Both the position numbers and the translations under genes were made by a program. DNA of 64,000 nt from positions 1-64,000 of the forward strand of contig JANBPU010000064.1 in the NCBI GenBank assembly GCA_027575805.1, read 5' to 3'. Shown here piece after piece: positions 45,289 through 55,100 of this stretch. The DNA is from Mycoemilia scoparia. Taxonomy: Eukaryota; Kickxellomycota; Kickxellomycetes; Kickxellales; Kickxellaceae. Position 1 is the stretch's first letter; every line of letters begins with the position of its first letter. The notes beneath the pieces were generated by a model. It ran no database searches. It saw only the letters and a list, made by a program, of their open reading frames with translations, and was not told where the DNA came from.

Positions 45289-46199
45289 TTTGAGATCTCG
45301 GGCGAGGGCTAAATTAGAGAGTTTGACAATTAAGGGCTGTGACGAAGGTGTAGTTTAAAAGTACAAACAGTATAATAGAGATAGAGGCAGTGAGATGTGT
45401 GGTTCAGAGAATAGGTAGGGCTCCAAGTCGAGTTGGGCCCATTGCCATTTCTTAAATACACTTTTTTAAAGAAAAGTCGTAGGCATAATCTATGATGCTA
45501 CACACACATGTATACATCAGTACATTCCCAAAGACACATGAAGCAGCTATTAAGTAACAGGTTTTATTATTGAATTTCTTTTTTAGGGATAGAGAGTTTT
45601 TTGGTAGAAAGCTTGTCCAAAGTGAACCTGTTTCACTACATCCAAGACTTCAACTTGTTGCGTTAAACAAGCTTGTGATTATGATGCTTCTTTGCAAATG
45701 GATATCTTATGCCATTCGATTTTCCATGCAAAGACATAAGTTGCATTTACAAGCAGTACTAAAGGTGTTGTGTAACTCTAAGAGCGAGGATTGATGATGG
45801 ATTTAAATCACACCACAGGATAAGCTAAAACACTTTACATGAGGGAAAATGTTCGATATCTTATCCATATCAAAGGCCCTGGAGTGCTTTGGGCAATGTT
45901 TGTATTGAAGGAGGCCCTTAATTATAGCAAGTAGCCATACCACTGATATTGTATAGATCAAGTACGTGTATAATCATGGCCTTGATCATAATAATTTCGA
46001 GCTGTAAATTTAGCAGCCCCATCGTCTAGAGGGAATTCTATCAACCTTTTATTAGTAATAACATTTTAATATAATTTCTTGACCGTCATTTTAAATAAAT
46101 GTATTCGAATGTTAAAAGAAAAAGAACCTAAATAACAGTGTAAAGAGGTCCTTTTTTTAAAATATAGAATATCGAGCTTCATCCACTAAGGTATTTCTT
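45289..46199. other. Intergenic region within the secreted-peptide cluster
   Basis: Leader and promoter of peptide 2, then AT-rich DNA. No gene recognised. Confidence 0.45.
45311..45326 (-). promoter_or_regulatory. Shared 5' leader block of peptide 2
   Basis: Minus strand reads TCAAACTCTCTAATTT, 22 nt before the ATG of peptide 2. Peptide 5 has TCAAACTCTCCAATTT, 8 nt before its ATG. It may mark a transcription start or simply common ancestry. Confidence 0.45.
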
Positions 46200-46367
46200 T
46201 CAAAGTAGCTGGGCATTAGGCATATACTTTTCGGCTTTGGCATTAGAAATATATTTAACCTTCCACGGCGGTATATATTCATGGTTTGGTGCAGAGGTGG
46301 CACCAGCGTTAAGTATAGAAAGGATCATCATGGCAGCAAAAGCAACCACCATGGTGTTGAGCTCCAT
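46200..46367 (-). CDS. Small secreted peptide 3 (55 aa), unknown function
   Basis: ATG at 46367, TGA at 46200-46202. Signal peptide core NTMVVAFAAMMILSILNAG with likely cleavage after ATSA; the mature peptide of about 30 residues begins PNHEYIPPWK and contains YISNAKAEKYMPNAQLL. No cysteine. MMILSI follows the shared -LS[ILV]- pattern. No family recognised. The gene is shorter than usual cut-offs; support comes from the signal peptide, its similarity to its neighbours and its location. Confidence 0.5.
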   Translation of the reverse strand: MELNTMVVAFAAMMILSILNAGATSAPNHEYIPPWKVKYISNAKAEKYMPNAQLL

Positions 46368-46633
46368 CTTTATTTCTCGTTTTGTTTCTTGATACTGCTT
46401 AGTGTATAGTCTAGGCTATGAACCGTGGTTGACGTGACAATATTCGTATGCTTTTGTTAGACCCAATTTTAGTTATAATATACTGAATAAATGGTGAAAG
46501 TTCCTTGGAAGCTTGGGAGAGATGCTTTACATTAATCATATGTGTTCATTTTGTTCTGTTTATTAAGAAGATGCTATATGCTCTTTGTTATCCAAGGATG
46601 TCAAAAAAAGTGGTGTCATATTGATTCTGAACA

Positions 46634-46743
46634 TAAGTGCGATTATTTTTGAAGGGATAATGATTATAGGCTCAGCAATCACAGCCAAATGGATGTCCCA
46701 GTTTTACTAGTAAACATTGACCCTTCAAAAATAATCGCTCATA
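46634..46743. mobile_element. MITE-like element, copy 5
   Basis: Ends GCGATTATTTTTGAAGGG and CCCTTCAAAAATAATCGC, which pair perfectly over 18 bp; flanked by TA. Interior has AATGATTATAG, CAATCACAGCCAAATGGATG and TTTACTAGTAAAC. One of the best preserved copies. Confidence 0.88.
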
Positions 46744-46965
46744 TAGCTGTGCTATTTACAGAGATAAGGGCTTATACAAGTTCTATGACAACCCTTAAAA
46801 GTACCAGCCACACTTCTTTTTCTTGAGCTTATCTCCAAAAGAAGTCTATAAATATTGATCTTTGTACAAAGATGCAAGTCACACATTAAAGAGGATGAGG
46901 ACCAAGCGGGAAAAGCCATATGAATTTTACGGGCGTTTAAACAAAAAGCAACGTATATGTATACC

Positions 46966-47108
46966 TCAACCTACAAAAATAATCGCCCATATGGGCAATA
47001 ATCTTTGAAGGGTAAATTTTGGTGACCAATGATTATAGGGACAATCACAGCTAAATGGATATCCAGCTTTACTAGTAAACTTTCACCCTACAAAAATAAT
47101 CGCCCATA
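46966..47108. mobile_element. MITE-like element, copy 6, with an abutting solo end
   Basis: Full element 46990-47108: left end TGGGCAATAATCTTTGAAGG, right end CCCTACAAAAATAATCGCCC, TA-flanked. Immediately left of it, 46966-46991 repeats the same right end (CCTACAAAAATAATCGCCCA), so a second copy has lost the rest of its body or ends were duplicated. The T for C change in CCCTACAAAAA is shared by the two right ends. Confidence 0.8.
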
Positions 47109-47776
47109 TAGTGTTACAATAGAACCTGTCTATTTTTATTTTTAGCATTTAAGGTTTGGCTGTATTTGAAATTGGGAACTATTTATGGATGAAAGCAGGT
47201 TAAACCTTATCTTTTGTGTCACATTACACGGTTCCGAAACAGGAATCGATCCCAATTAATGTATGTTACTCACTCTTTGCTTCTTTTTGGAGTCCATGCT
47301 ACACGCAAATCGTAACAACAAATACAAAGAAAGCAATGCATGGGGCTTGGCTATCATTGAGACGGAGTATAGTGTATCTATGGGCTGAGAGGCAGCTGTT
47401 TGTTAACTCACAAAGCAGCACCTGAGCCGAGGCCGTGCCAGCGTCCCCCCCTAAAATTGACGGCCTTGGCAGATCTGAGGGTATGTATTTCTTTAAAAGT
47501 CACAAAATATGCAGGCAACCCGGTTGCTCAAAGATACTAACTTTCAGTTGTACATACATTGGTTTGGCCCAATACATGGATGTCCCTGTTCAAGAGGTAT
47601 ATGGTATCTCAAGTTTTGTATTGATACAGACAATAAAAAGAGTACATATAATAATATATATTAGGAATGAAGGAGGTTTTAACAATAGGGTCACGAAAAG
47701 CGGATTACCAAGGGAGGGTATTTGTAGGAAAGAAGGAATGAGAGTAAACGAAGGAAGTAGTAGTAGTAGTAGTATG

Positions 47777-48043
47777 TTAGTTAGCGTATCCAAAGAAGGC
47801 ACCAAAGCCGCCTCCTGGCCTGTAATTTAGATCTATATTCCCAGTTGGAGCACGAAAATCGACGTCGGCGTCTATAACGCCAGCAAGGGCATTTCCAGGG
47901 AGGGGGTTTGGTGGTGGGGTTGGCTTGGGAGATGGTTTACGGCTCTTTTGTGGCATTGGGGCAGCAGTTGTGAAGACCGAAAGTAGTGCTACCAAGCAAA
48001 TGAAGGTAACAAGGACGAGTTTTGAAGAGATGCTGATCATCAT
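47777..48043 (-). CDS. Small secreted protein 4 (88 aa), Pro-rich with Gly/Phe tail
   Basis: Signal peptide SSKLVLVTFICLVALLSVFT, cleavage near TTAA. The mature part begins PMPQKSRKPSPKPTPPPNP (Pro/Lys-rich), then NALAGVIDADVDFRAPTGNI and a Gly/Phe tail GGGFGAFFGYAN. ALLSVF fits the shared -LS[ILV]- pattern. The tail recalls GFFGGFFFQANK of protein 5. No cysteine in the mature part and no family recognised. Pro/Lys-rich followed by Gly/Phe-rich sequence is seen in wall-associated and antimicrobial peptides alike; I do not choose. Codon 1 and 2 are both ATG; either could be used. Confidence 0.65.
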   Translation of the reverse strand: MMISISSKLVLVTFICLVALLSVFTTAAPMPQKSRKPSPKPTPPPNPLPGNALAGVIDADVDFRAPTGNIDLNYRPGGGFGAFFGYAN

Positions 48044-49857
48044 TTTGTCGAGAGTATATGGCTGGTGGTAAAAGGCACACGAAGCAGACTGCAGGCGAGG
48101 TTGGATGTAAAGACGAGCTGCACAACAGAGTACGATTATGAAAAAGCAAGGCTGGAACTTTTATGTGATCAGTAGAGATATTATGCTGACAGAAGGGAGA
48201 GAAAGGGCTGATTGTAAATACTGAGAGGAAGATGTGGCAGGAGCAAAGTTTATATGGGAATTCCGTTGCATACACACGCACATACAGAGCCCCTTGCTTT
48301 CTAACTCCCAAGCTTAGAGCGCTTAAGATCGGTCAAATAAAATGTATACATTTCATGCATCTGTGTTGCTACACACGTGGTGGCAAAAATAGATTTGATG
48401 GGCACCTTTGAGGGTCTGCAAGCCAAACAAGCAAGCAGCCGTGACTCTAAAGAACCACACATTAATGCTGACTTTTGGTGAAATGGTGATAAACATTCAG
48501 CAGCACCCAAACATGTTTTGATACATATTCAAAGGCTTTGTGACCTGCTGATAAAGCAGCCACTCCATGTTTTACAAAGAAGTGCATGAATCAGGGATTC
48601 GAGGCAATTGTACATCAAGGCCCTTGATCTAGGTATTTTTTTTGCTGTAGTAGCAACACGGCTTGTAATTAAAGAAAACTGCCTCCACATGTGTATTGTA
48701 CTCGCCCTTTCCTTTTTTTAACTTCCAGAAAACACAATGGTTAATAGTCATGCATCAGTACAGTTCCGAAGAATTAGTTTGGACAGCCCTTATATCAAGT
48801 TTATGCTGGTTTTAATAGATCCTTGAATAAAAGTTTATAGCATTTGAGCTACAATGCCACCATCTTTCTACCCCGCCACCACGGCCTTGAATGCTTGCAC
48901 CATTAGTGGTGATCTTTTTGCTGCAGTTTGCTTATTATACAATATTAGCAGAAATATATACTCAAAGCAAACATACATTAATTGTAGATGCATGAAGGCG
49001 CTCTCCAACTATCTTGTTTTATTGCTTTCCAAATATGCGCTCGAGCAATTGCCATCAACTGCATTGGCCGAGTGTCATTTTTCCAAAATGTAGAGTTATT
49101 AATATTTCGATAGCAATGATGGTGAGCAAGTATAGGTTTTTTGAAACTGCATAATTGCATCAAGTAGTGAAATTGGTCACAAAGCGGCAGAGTAGCAATA
49201 TGGATGATAATTTTTGAAGTGAGAATGGTTATAGGGGCAATCCCAGCCAAATGGGTGACTCTATAGCCCTTCAAAAATAACTACCCATATGGTGGTTTAA
49301 TGGTGGGCAATGTATCGGCTCCATTCTCCAGCTTTGCAAAATGCAGGTGCTCTTGACAACTGTTTAGCAGCCACATCAACGCGCGCCATGCGAAAACAGT
49401 CTATTTCGCACAATGCGACATGGAGAACAATTATAGATGAGAGCCATGGCAAAAATGAGGGGTCGCAGTAAACATAGCCAACTACCAATAGTTTATTCAT
49501 TAATAAAAAGGAGGTGATTTATTTATCAACTTGTACAATTATAATAATATATTAAAAGGGTATTCAAGGAAAGAATACAAACTACAAAGGGTAGAAGATT
49601 TGTTGTGATAGGGATGGAGTATATTTATACTGTGTCATGAAATAATTTCAACATAAAGAGTCTGCGTAACTAACAATAATAATGATACTCGCACGGCTAA
49701 TTATCGAACGTATGCCCTCCCCCCCTCTGCTAGACTGTGCGGCGGAGACAGAGTAGCTGTGGATTTTTAGTCTTGGAACCCAAACGAAAGTTAAATAGTT
49801 TATATATGGAGCACATACATAGGCGATATTGGTATAAACGTGTGGGGGTATATGTTT
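48044..49857. other. Intergenic region with MITE copy 7
   Basis: Apart from a MITE at 49199-49289 no feature is supported. Reading frames on both strands have no family signature. A TATAAAC string at about 48249-48255 (minus strand) may be the TATA element of protein 4, some 205 nt from its ATG. Confidence 0.4.
49199..49289. mobile_element. MITE-like element, copy 7 (short)
   Basis: Ends TGGATGATAATTTTTGAAG and CCTTCAAAAATAACTACCCA, TA-flanked, about 91 bp. Interior AATGGTTATAGGGGCAATCC as in subfamily A, with the TTTACTAGTAAAC part missing. Confidence 0.75.
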
Positions 49858-50085
49858 TTACTTGTTGGCCTGGAAGAAAAATCCGCCAAAAAAGCCAGCC
49901 CTATATTGCTCGTCAGAACCATCAGATGGTGGCTTATAGCCATCTTCGTTAACTTCAATAACCTGGTTGGGTTTATTGGCAGTTTCGTTGACCACAGGAG
50001 GGCGTGCTGAGACAGCCAAAGATAGCGTCATAATGGCGACGGCAGCCACGACCAAGGCGTTTTTGACCAAGGCTTTAGAGCGCAT
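49858..50085 (-). CDS. Small secreted protein 5 (75 aa) with Phe/Gly tail
   Basis: Signal peptide NALVVAAVAIMTLSLAVSA, cleaved before RPPVVNE. The mature part of about 49 residues is acidic (VIEVNEDGYKPPSDGSDEQY) and ends in an unusual aromatic tail RAGFFGGFFFQANK. No cysteine. MTLSL follows the shared pattern. A leader block matching peptide 2 lies 8 nt before the ATG, and a TATATATA string is about 120 nt upstream. No family recognised. Confidence 0.65.
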   Translation of the reverse strand: MRSKALVKNALVVAAVAIMTLSLAVSARPPVVNETANKPNQVIEVNEDGYKPPSDGSDEQYRAGFFGGFFFQANK

Positions 50086-50093
50086 TTTATAGC

Positions 50094-50109
50094 AAATTGG
50101 AGAGTTTGA
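50094..50109 (-). promoter_or_regulatory. Shared 5' leader block of protein 5
   Basis: Minus strand TCAAACTCTCCAATTT, one mismatch from the block at 45311-45326 before peptide 2. Confidence 0.45.
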
Positions 50110-51274
50110 TTTAATAGTATTGGTAGAAATAAAAGCACGGTGGTATATGAATACGAAGTGTTATCACAGCCGCAGCGAGCTATTGCAAGGCTATATTGAA
50201 AGGGTAATATATATAGGTATGTTAAAAGAAAAGTGGAAAAGGCACACCAATTACTAGAGGAATTTGGGAGTTGAAGTACACTTATAAAGTCTAGCTAGCC
50301 ACATACATAGACAGATACGCACATAAACTGTCTGATCCTCAATGCTTTGGTGCTGCTGTGGAGAGCCAAAGTCTTTAAGTCCAAAAACCATCGCCTCCTC
50401 ACAGAAAGAATATGATTGCTACCAAAGATACTTGTGGAGCACTGTGAGGTCAAAATCAAAACGAACCATACAAGTTTTGGCCTGTTTGACAAACTGCTTA
50501 AAAAAGAGGATCCACATTTATCAAAGAAACGGTTTACTTTTTTGCATAGTTGTTATCAAATAGTTTTGTGGCCAAACTTGCATCAGCCAAATCCACCACC
50601 ACAATAACAACAACAGCAGCAGCAGCAGCTATGGTCGATGTGTGGAATGCTGTAGTATAATGTCTTTGAGTTAATAAGTAATTTTTCTAAAGCTAGAATG
50701 GCGTATAGTCAAGGTGCTGTTAGTTCAAATTCAATCCTTTAAAGCTCCTTTCATTGTAAGATTTCAAGTATATTGCTACCTATCAACGCCCATACTTCTC
50801 ACAAGGTAAAAAGCATTTCTACTTGGAAGTGCACGCTTACTAACCCACTTTCAAAGCCAAGAATAATTTATTTCGTGTGTAGAAGGATTTCTAATTAGAA
50901 AAGTGGCACTGCTATTAGTACTAAACAAGCTTAATCTATCTTGAACTATAATTATAGTTGATTGTGTAGAGTATGTGGGATAGAAAAACATCATAGTGTG
51001 GCGAGTATTGTGGGGCCACAATTTTCCTAGCATAGCCTCATGCTGACTCTTGGATTTGCATCTCTAATACCACCAAGCCCATTATTTGTCCACCATTTAC
51101 TCCGTGTTAGTATTTTTTGGAGGGTGAGCTCTACTCGATTCTATATCTACGTGTAAATCATAGACTGGTTCAAATACCTACCCCATTAGGGTGGTCGACA
51201 CCTTTTGGCTTGGAAAATTTCCCCTCACTTTTTACAAAATAAAATACTTATCGCACCAATAGCGCTTCCCACCG

Positions 51275-51394
51275 AATGTGTAGTTATTTTTGAAGGGCTA
51301 AGCTAATGTTATCAGTGAAAATACATGGTAACTAGTATGAAAGTTGAAACTGGCCTACTAGTAAAACTTGGCCCTTCAAAAATAATTACTCAAA
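51275..51394. mobile_element. MITE-like element, copy 8 (subfamily B)
   Basis: Ends AGTTATTTTTGAAGGGCTAA and TTGGCCCTTCAAAAATAATT, with AA rather than TA at the borders. Interior differs from subfamily A but contains CTACTAGTAAAAC, close to the CTAGTAAAC part of subfamily A. Confidence 0.75.
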
Positions 51395-51915
51395 TGGAGA
51401 CACAGGCTTCTGGAGATTGAAAGCTCTGATTCACGACGCTAATTACACTTTGCATTTCCTGGTCTAGTTTGGAGCCTGAATTTGGATACCGAACAAAATG
51501 CTCCCTGTAACTGTTACCTTGTCAAACTGATGTGCGTGACTCCCATTTTAGGAATAGAAATGGTAGCTTCTATACACTTTGTTTATGCCGCCGCCCAGGC
51601 TTCGTACGTCAGTGTGCTTTCTGTGTTTAAAGTTTGCTGAATTTCATTTCGGGCTTGAGCCAATTTATGCTAGAGTTTGCATGTGGGACCATACATTAAA
51701 GCCAGTATTAATCAATCACCTGCATTGCATAATTCCTGTAGCCCGCTCCCGGAGTTCTTTGTGGGGGAATCATTGAGCATCCATTTTCTTCAATTATTTT
51801 GTTAGTTAAAACGGTCTTATTTCGGGTTTGTTCCTTTTATGACCCACTCCGTGCAATAATTACAACAGTCTAGACGGGGTTTAAAAACCAAACTTGCTTG
51901 CGTGTTTTCTTTGCG

Positions 51916-52040
51916 TTTGGTCACATTTCAGTTGGAATCAAATGTATGACATACAAAAATGGATCTCCGGATTTTGGCCTAATCACAGAACAATTTGATA
52001 TGCAACTCTGGGGGTCCCATTTTAGCCTAAGACCTTGCGT
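51916..52040 (-). repeat. Decayed coding relic, copy D
   Basis: Minus strand reads LKWDPQSC then RPKSGDPFLYVIHLIPTEM, matching KMGPQ...GPK...GPFLP of copies A and B, with a frameshift near its start and a stop after TEM. Confidence 0.55.
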
Positions 52041-52192
52041 TTTCTTTGTATTTGTACAACTCTGTTGGTAATTAGGAGTTACTGCTTTTGAAAAAGTATT
52101 TGAAGACAAATTTGTTTATGTTATCACTATCCTTTCACAGTATAGTAAAAAAGATGTTATAAAAGCGCTGTTTTGTATTGTAATGGGGTTGT

Positions 52193-55100
52193 TCAAGTTG
52201 AGATCGCAGCTCTGAGAGTAACAAGCTTTGAACCATCTGTATCCTTTTGCTCGTATACTTGCAGGTATCCTAAAGCTATTCCTGTTTGATCTTGATTGCT
52301 CATCGTCGTGGTGGCAATTGTTGTTGCTGCTGCTGCTGATGGTGAAGACTTTTTACGTATGCCATTTTGTGAGACGTTTTTATAGTCTATCCGCCGGAGA
52401 ACTACTGACACGGGTATCGATGCTGTAGCGTTGGGACCCAGCGTTAGGACAATGATATTTGGTTGCTCGTTCTTCTTTATCTGGATGGCTGGTGGTGCCC
52501 TTGCTACATTGTTATTACCAGCATCAGACTTATTTGGCTTTGTAGTCTTAGACGATGGCGATGACGGCTTAGAGTCGGCATCTTTTTTGTTATTGTTAGC
52601 AGGCGTAATCTCATCACCATTAGTCAATTTTTCTTCTGTTTCCAATGGCTTCTGGGGTGACTTTGTTTGGCTATCATGATATTGAGTCTTATCTTCTTTT
52701 AGTTTACCATTGCTCTCAGCAGTACTATCCACAGCCTTGCTACTGTTACTATCAACATCACCACCAGTAGTGCTTTCTTTGGTCTCGCCCCGAAGCTTAG
52801 CAAGTTTCTTTTGAATCTTCTCTATCTTCTCTGGTCGATTCTTGCGTTTTGCGATCTTCAATTTCTGTTCAAGTGCCTCAATCTTTTCTTCAGTTTCTTT
52901 GTCCAAGAAGGCAGGCGCACACACTTCTGCTTCAAGGTTGTCTGGGAATGTTGGTTCAAGGAAGTATTCGCATGTTTCGCTAGTTTGTGAAATCACTGGT
53001 GAAGTAGGATCGCTAGTGCCATTGTTACCAGAAGCAATGTTGGTGGATGATATTGCTAAAGCATCCTCACTGCTGCAGCATGGATTAATGATTAACGTTC
53101 GAGCCTTGTTTGTCATGTTGGATATGACCAAGGGCTCTGGCTTGTTGGTTGGTTTGCCATCTTCAAAAGAGCCAAAATCCAGTTTAAGCGAACGAATGAA
53201 GAACCTTGCCGGACGGCGCACTGTGGCTTTGAGGGTAGCCTGCTGGGACCCTTCGGGATCCAAGACATTCAAAACCGAGATGGTCTCATTGTAGTATCCA
53301 GGCAACGATGGTTTGAAATAATATACAACTTTGCGGCTACCATAGCCTCTTACCACACCATATCGATAGTCTTCAAATCTAATATCACCACTCGCAATAT
53401 ATCCAGTCTTTTTAATTGCATAGAGCAAGGGTATTTCAGACCTGTTTTTGATTAGCAGGTACTTTTGGCTTTCCTCATCTGTCTGCATATTTCCGACATT
53501 GTTATTCTTCTGGCCAATCTCAAATGTAGAGCGGCAAAGAGATGCTTGAATAAGGAACTGTCTAGTGGGAAGCGCCCTGCGCTTGAAAATGAGTTCTACC
53601 TCATCCTGCGGCAACTTTGGAACAACAAAGTTATCTGGGAATGAGACCAAATTAAAGTAGAGACTCTCATTGTGATGTCTTGGGACTTTATGGATTGTTT
53701 TGAATTGATCAGGAGAAGGACGGAATAATACCAGTAACGGCCGCGTCTCATGCCCATTTAAGCTAATGGTAGAAATGGGTTGTAGGAAGCCGGATCTTAT
53801 AAGCATATCTAGGTAGTTGCGCATGTCAACCTGACCGCGAACAAATTCATCCTCTGCTGCTGCATCTGGGAAGCTTGGTGGTGGGCTTATACTCAGACAC
53901 TTCAGAACTCGTGACAGTATATCATGAGCTCGAGTAAATGCATCAAGATCGCTGCTGCCCATTTTGTTGGCAATATCTCCATCCTGACCTTCGCCAGTTT
54001 TAGGAGACCTTTCTTCCTGCTGCTGTTTTTCCAGCATTGGGCTGACTGTTTTGGTAAGACTGTCGTCAGAGAGGTCATTGATTGTGCCATTATAGCCAGA
54101 ATGTGGGAGCAGAGTGGCTGCATTTGACGGCTTATCCATACTATTTGGTGCCTCACCAGGAGCTACTGCCTCAGGACTCTTAACCATACCTCCGCTCTGG
54201 CCATTGGGCAGAGCACTGTCATTTTGTTTACTTAATGATTTATTTCTTGATCCCTTTATTCTGCGAATCCTAACAATATTATAGCCTTCGCCGCTGGAAC
54301 AGTTCTGAGATGCAACATCCAAGTAATCAATATTACTGGGCCTCTTGTTGAATTTTTTTCCGCTGATAAATGGAATCAAGCAAGCATGTGACCTCTCTAC
54401 CGTCTTGTCAATAAACATATCCTTACCCAGTCTTTTTATGAGATAGGGTGAGGGGTGGACCTTGCTCAAGGTCTGGCTGTCAGGCTTCAGGCTTGTGACG
54501 CTGGAGTGGCCATTATTTGGCAATGTCATATCTCGACCCTGCATTCGCCCATTTTTATCTTCGCTAAGAATATTATCCTTGGCTGCTCTGTCACTGGCAA
54601 ACTCCTTAAATCGATCTCGATTGCTGTGAAATTCTGTTTCCTTTTCCATCTGGCTAAGCTTATGTGCAGCTGCCACTATTTCCGGAGTGGGAGATACGGC
54701 CGATGCGGCAGGCGTAATCTGGAAGAGCTTGATTGACTTGTCGTCGCTTGCGCTCATCTTTAGTGTGATTGGTGAGGGACACTTGTTTTTGACATTGATG
54801 ATTCGCAAAATTGGAGAATTGAGGGGAACAACTCCAAAGTCCAAAAAGTTTTGCTCGTTTTCTGGTACTAGAGTACTGTAGAACAAGTTGTGAAATGTCA
54901 TTCGCCTACGATCAATGTGCTCACTTTTGACATCCAAAATCTGGTCATTGCGGCGATTTTTTAGGTTTATGATATTTATCTGCTTGCGGTATCGGCTGTT
55001 TGTGCGCCTGGGGTATATGTCCACCCTTAGTGAAAGGCTGCTTTGTGGTGGTATGGTAACTAATGACTTTTTGCAGTTTATAACCTTAGAGTCCACCCTA

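Larger units (their letters stand above)
46368..47776. other. Intergenic region with two MITEs and a solo end
   Basis: MITE copies at 46634-46743 and 46990-47108 and a solo inverted-repeat end at 46966-46991. No further gene supported. Confidence 0.5.
50110..52192. other. Intergenic region with MITE copy 8 and relic copy D
   Basis: A short (CAG)n at about 50612-50627, MITE copy 8 at 51275-51394 and a decayed coding relic at 51916-52040. No supportable gene. Confidence 0.5.

Noticed and set aside
46013..46045. tRNA-like start (CCATCGTCTAGAGGG)
   Set aside because: No anticodon arm or T-loop follows; no tRNA can be folded.
49297..49500. 67-aa minus-strand frame with hydrophobic start, possible sixth secreted peptide
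   Set aside because: The hydrophobic part is interrupted by charged and Cys/Asp residues, lacks the LS[ILV] pattern and a cleavage site.
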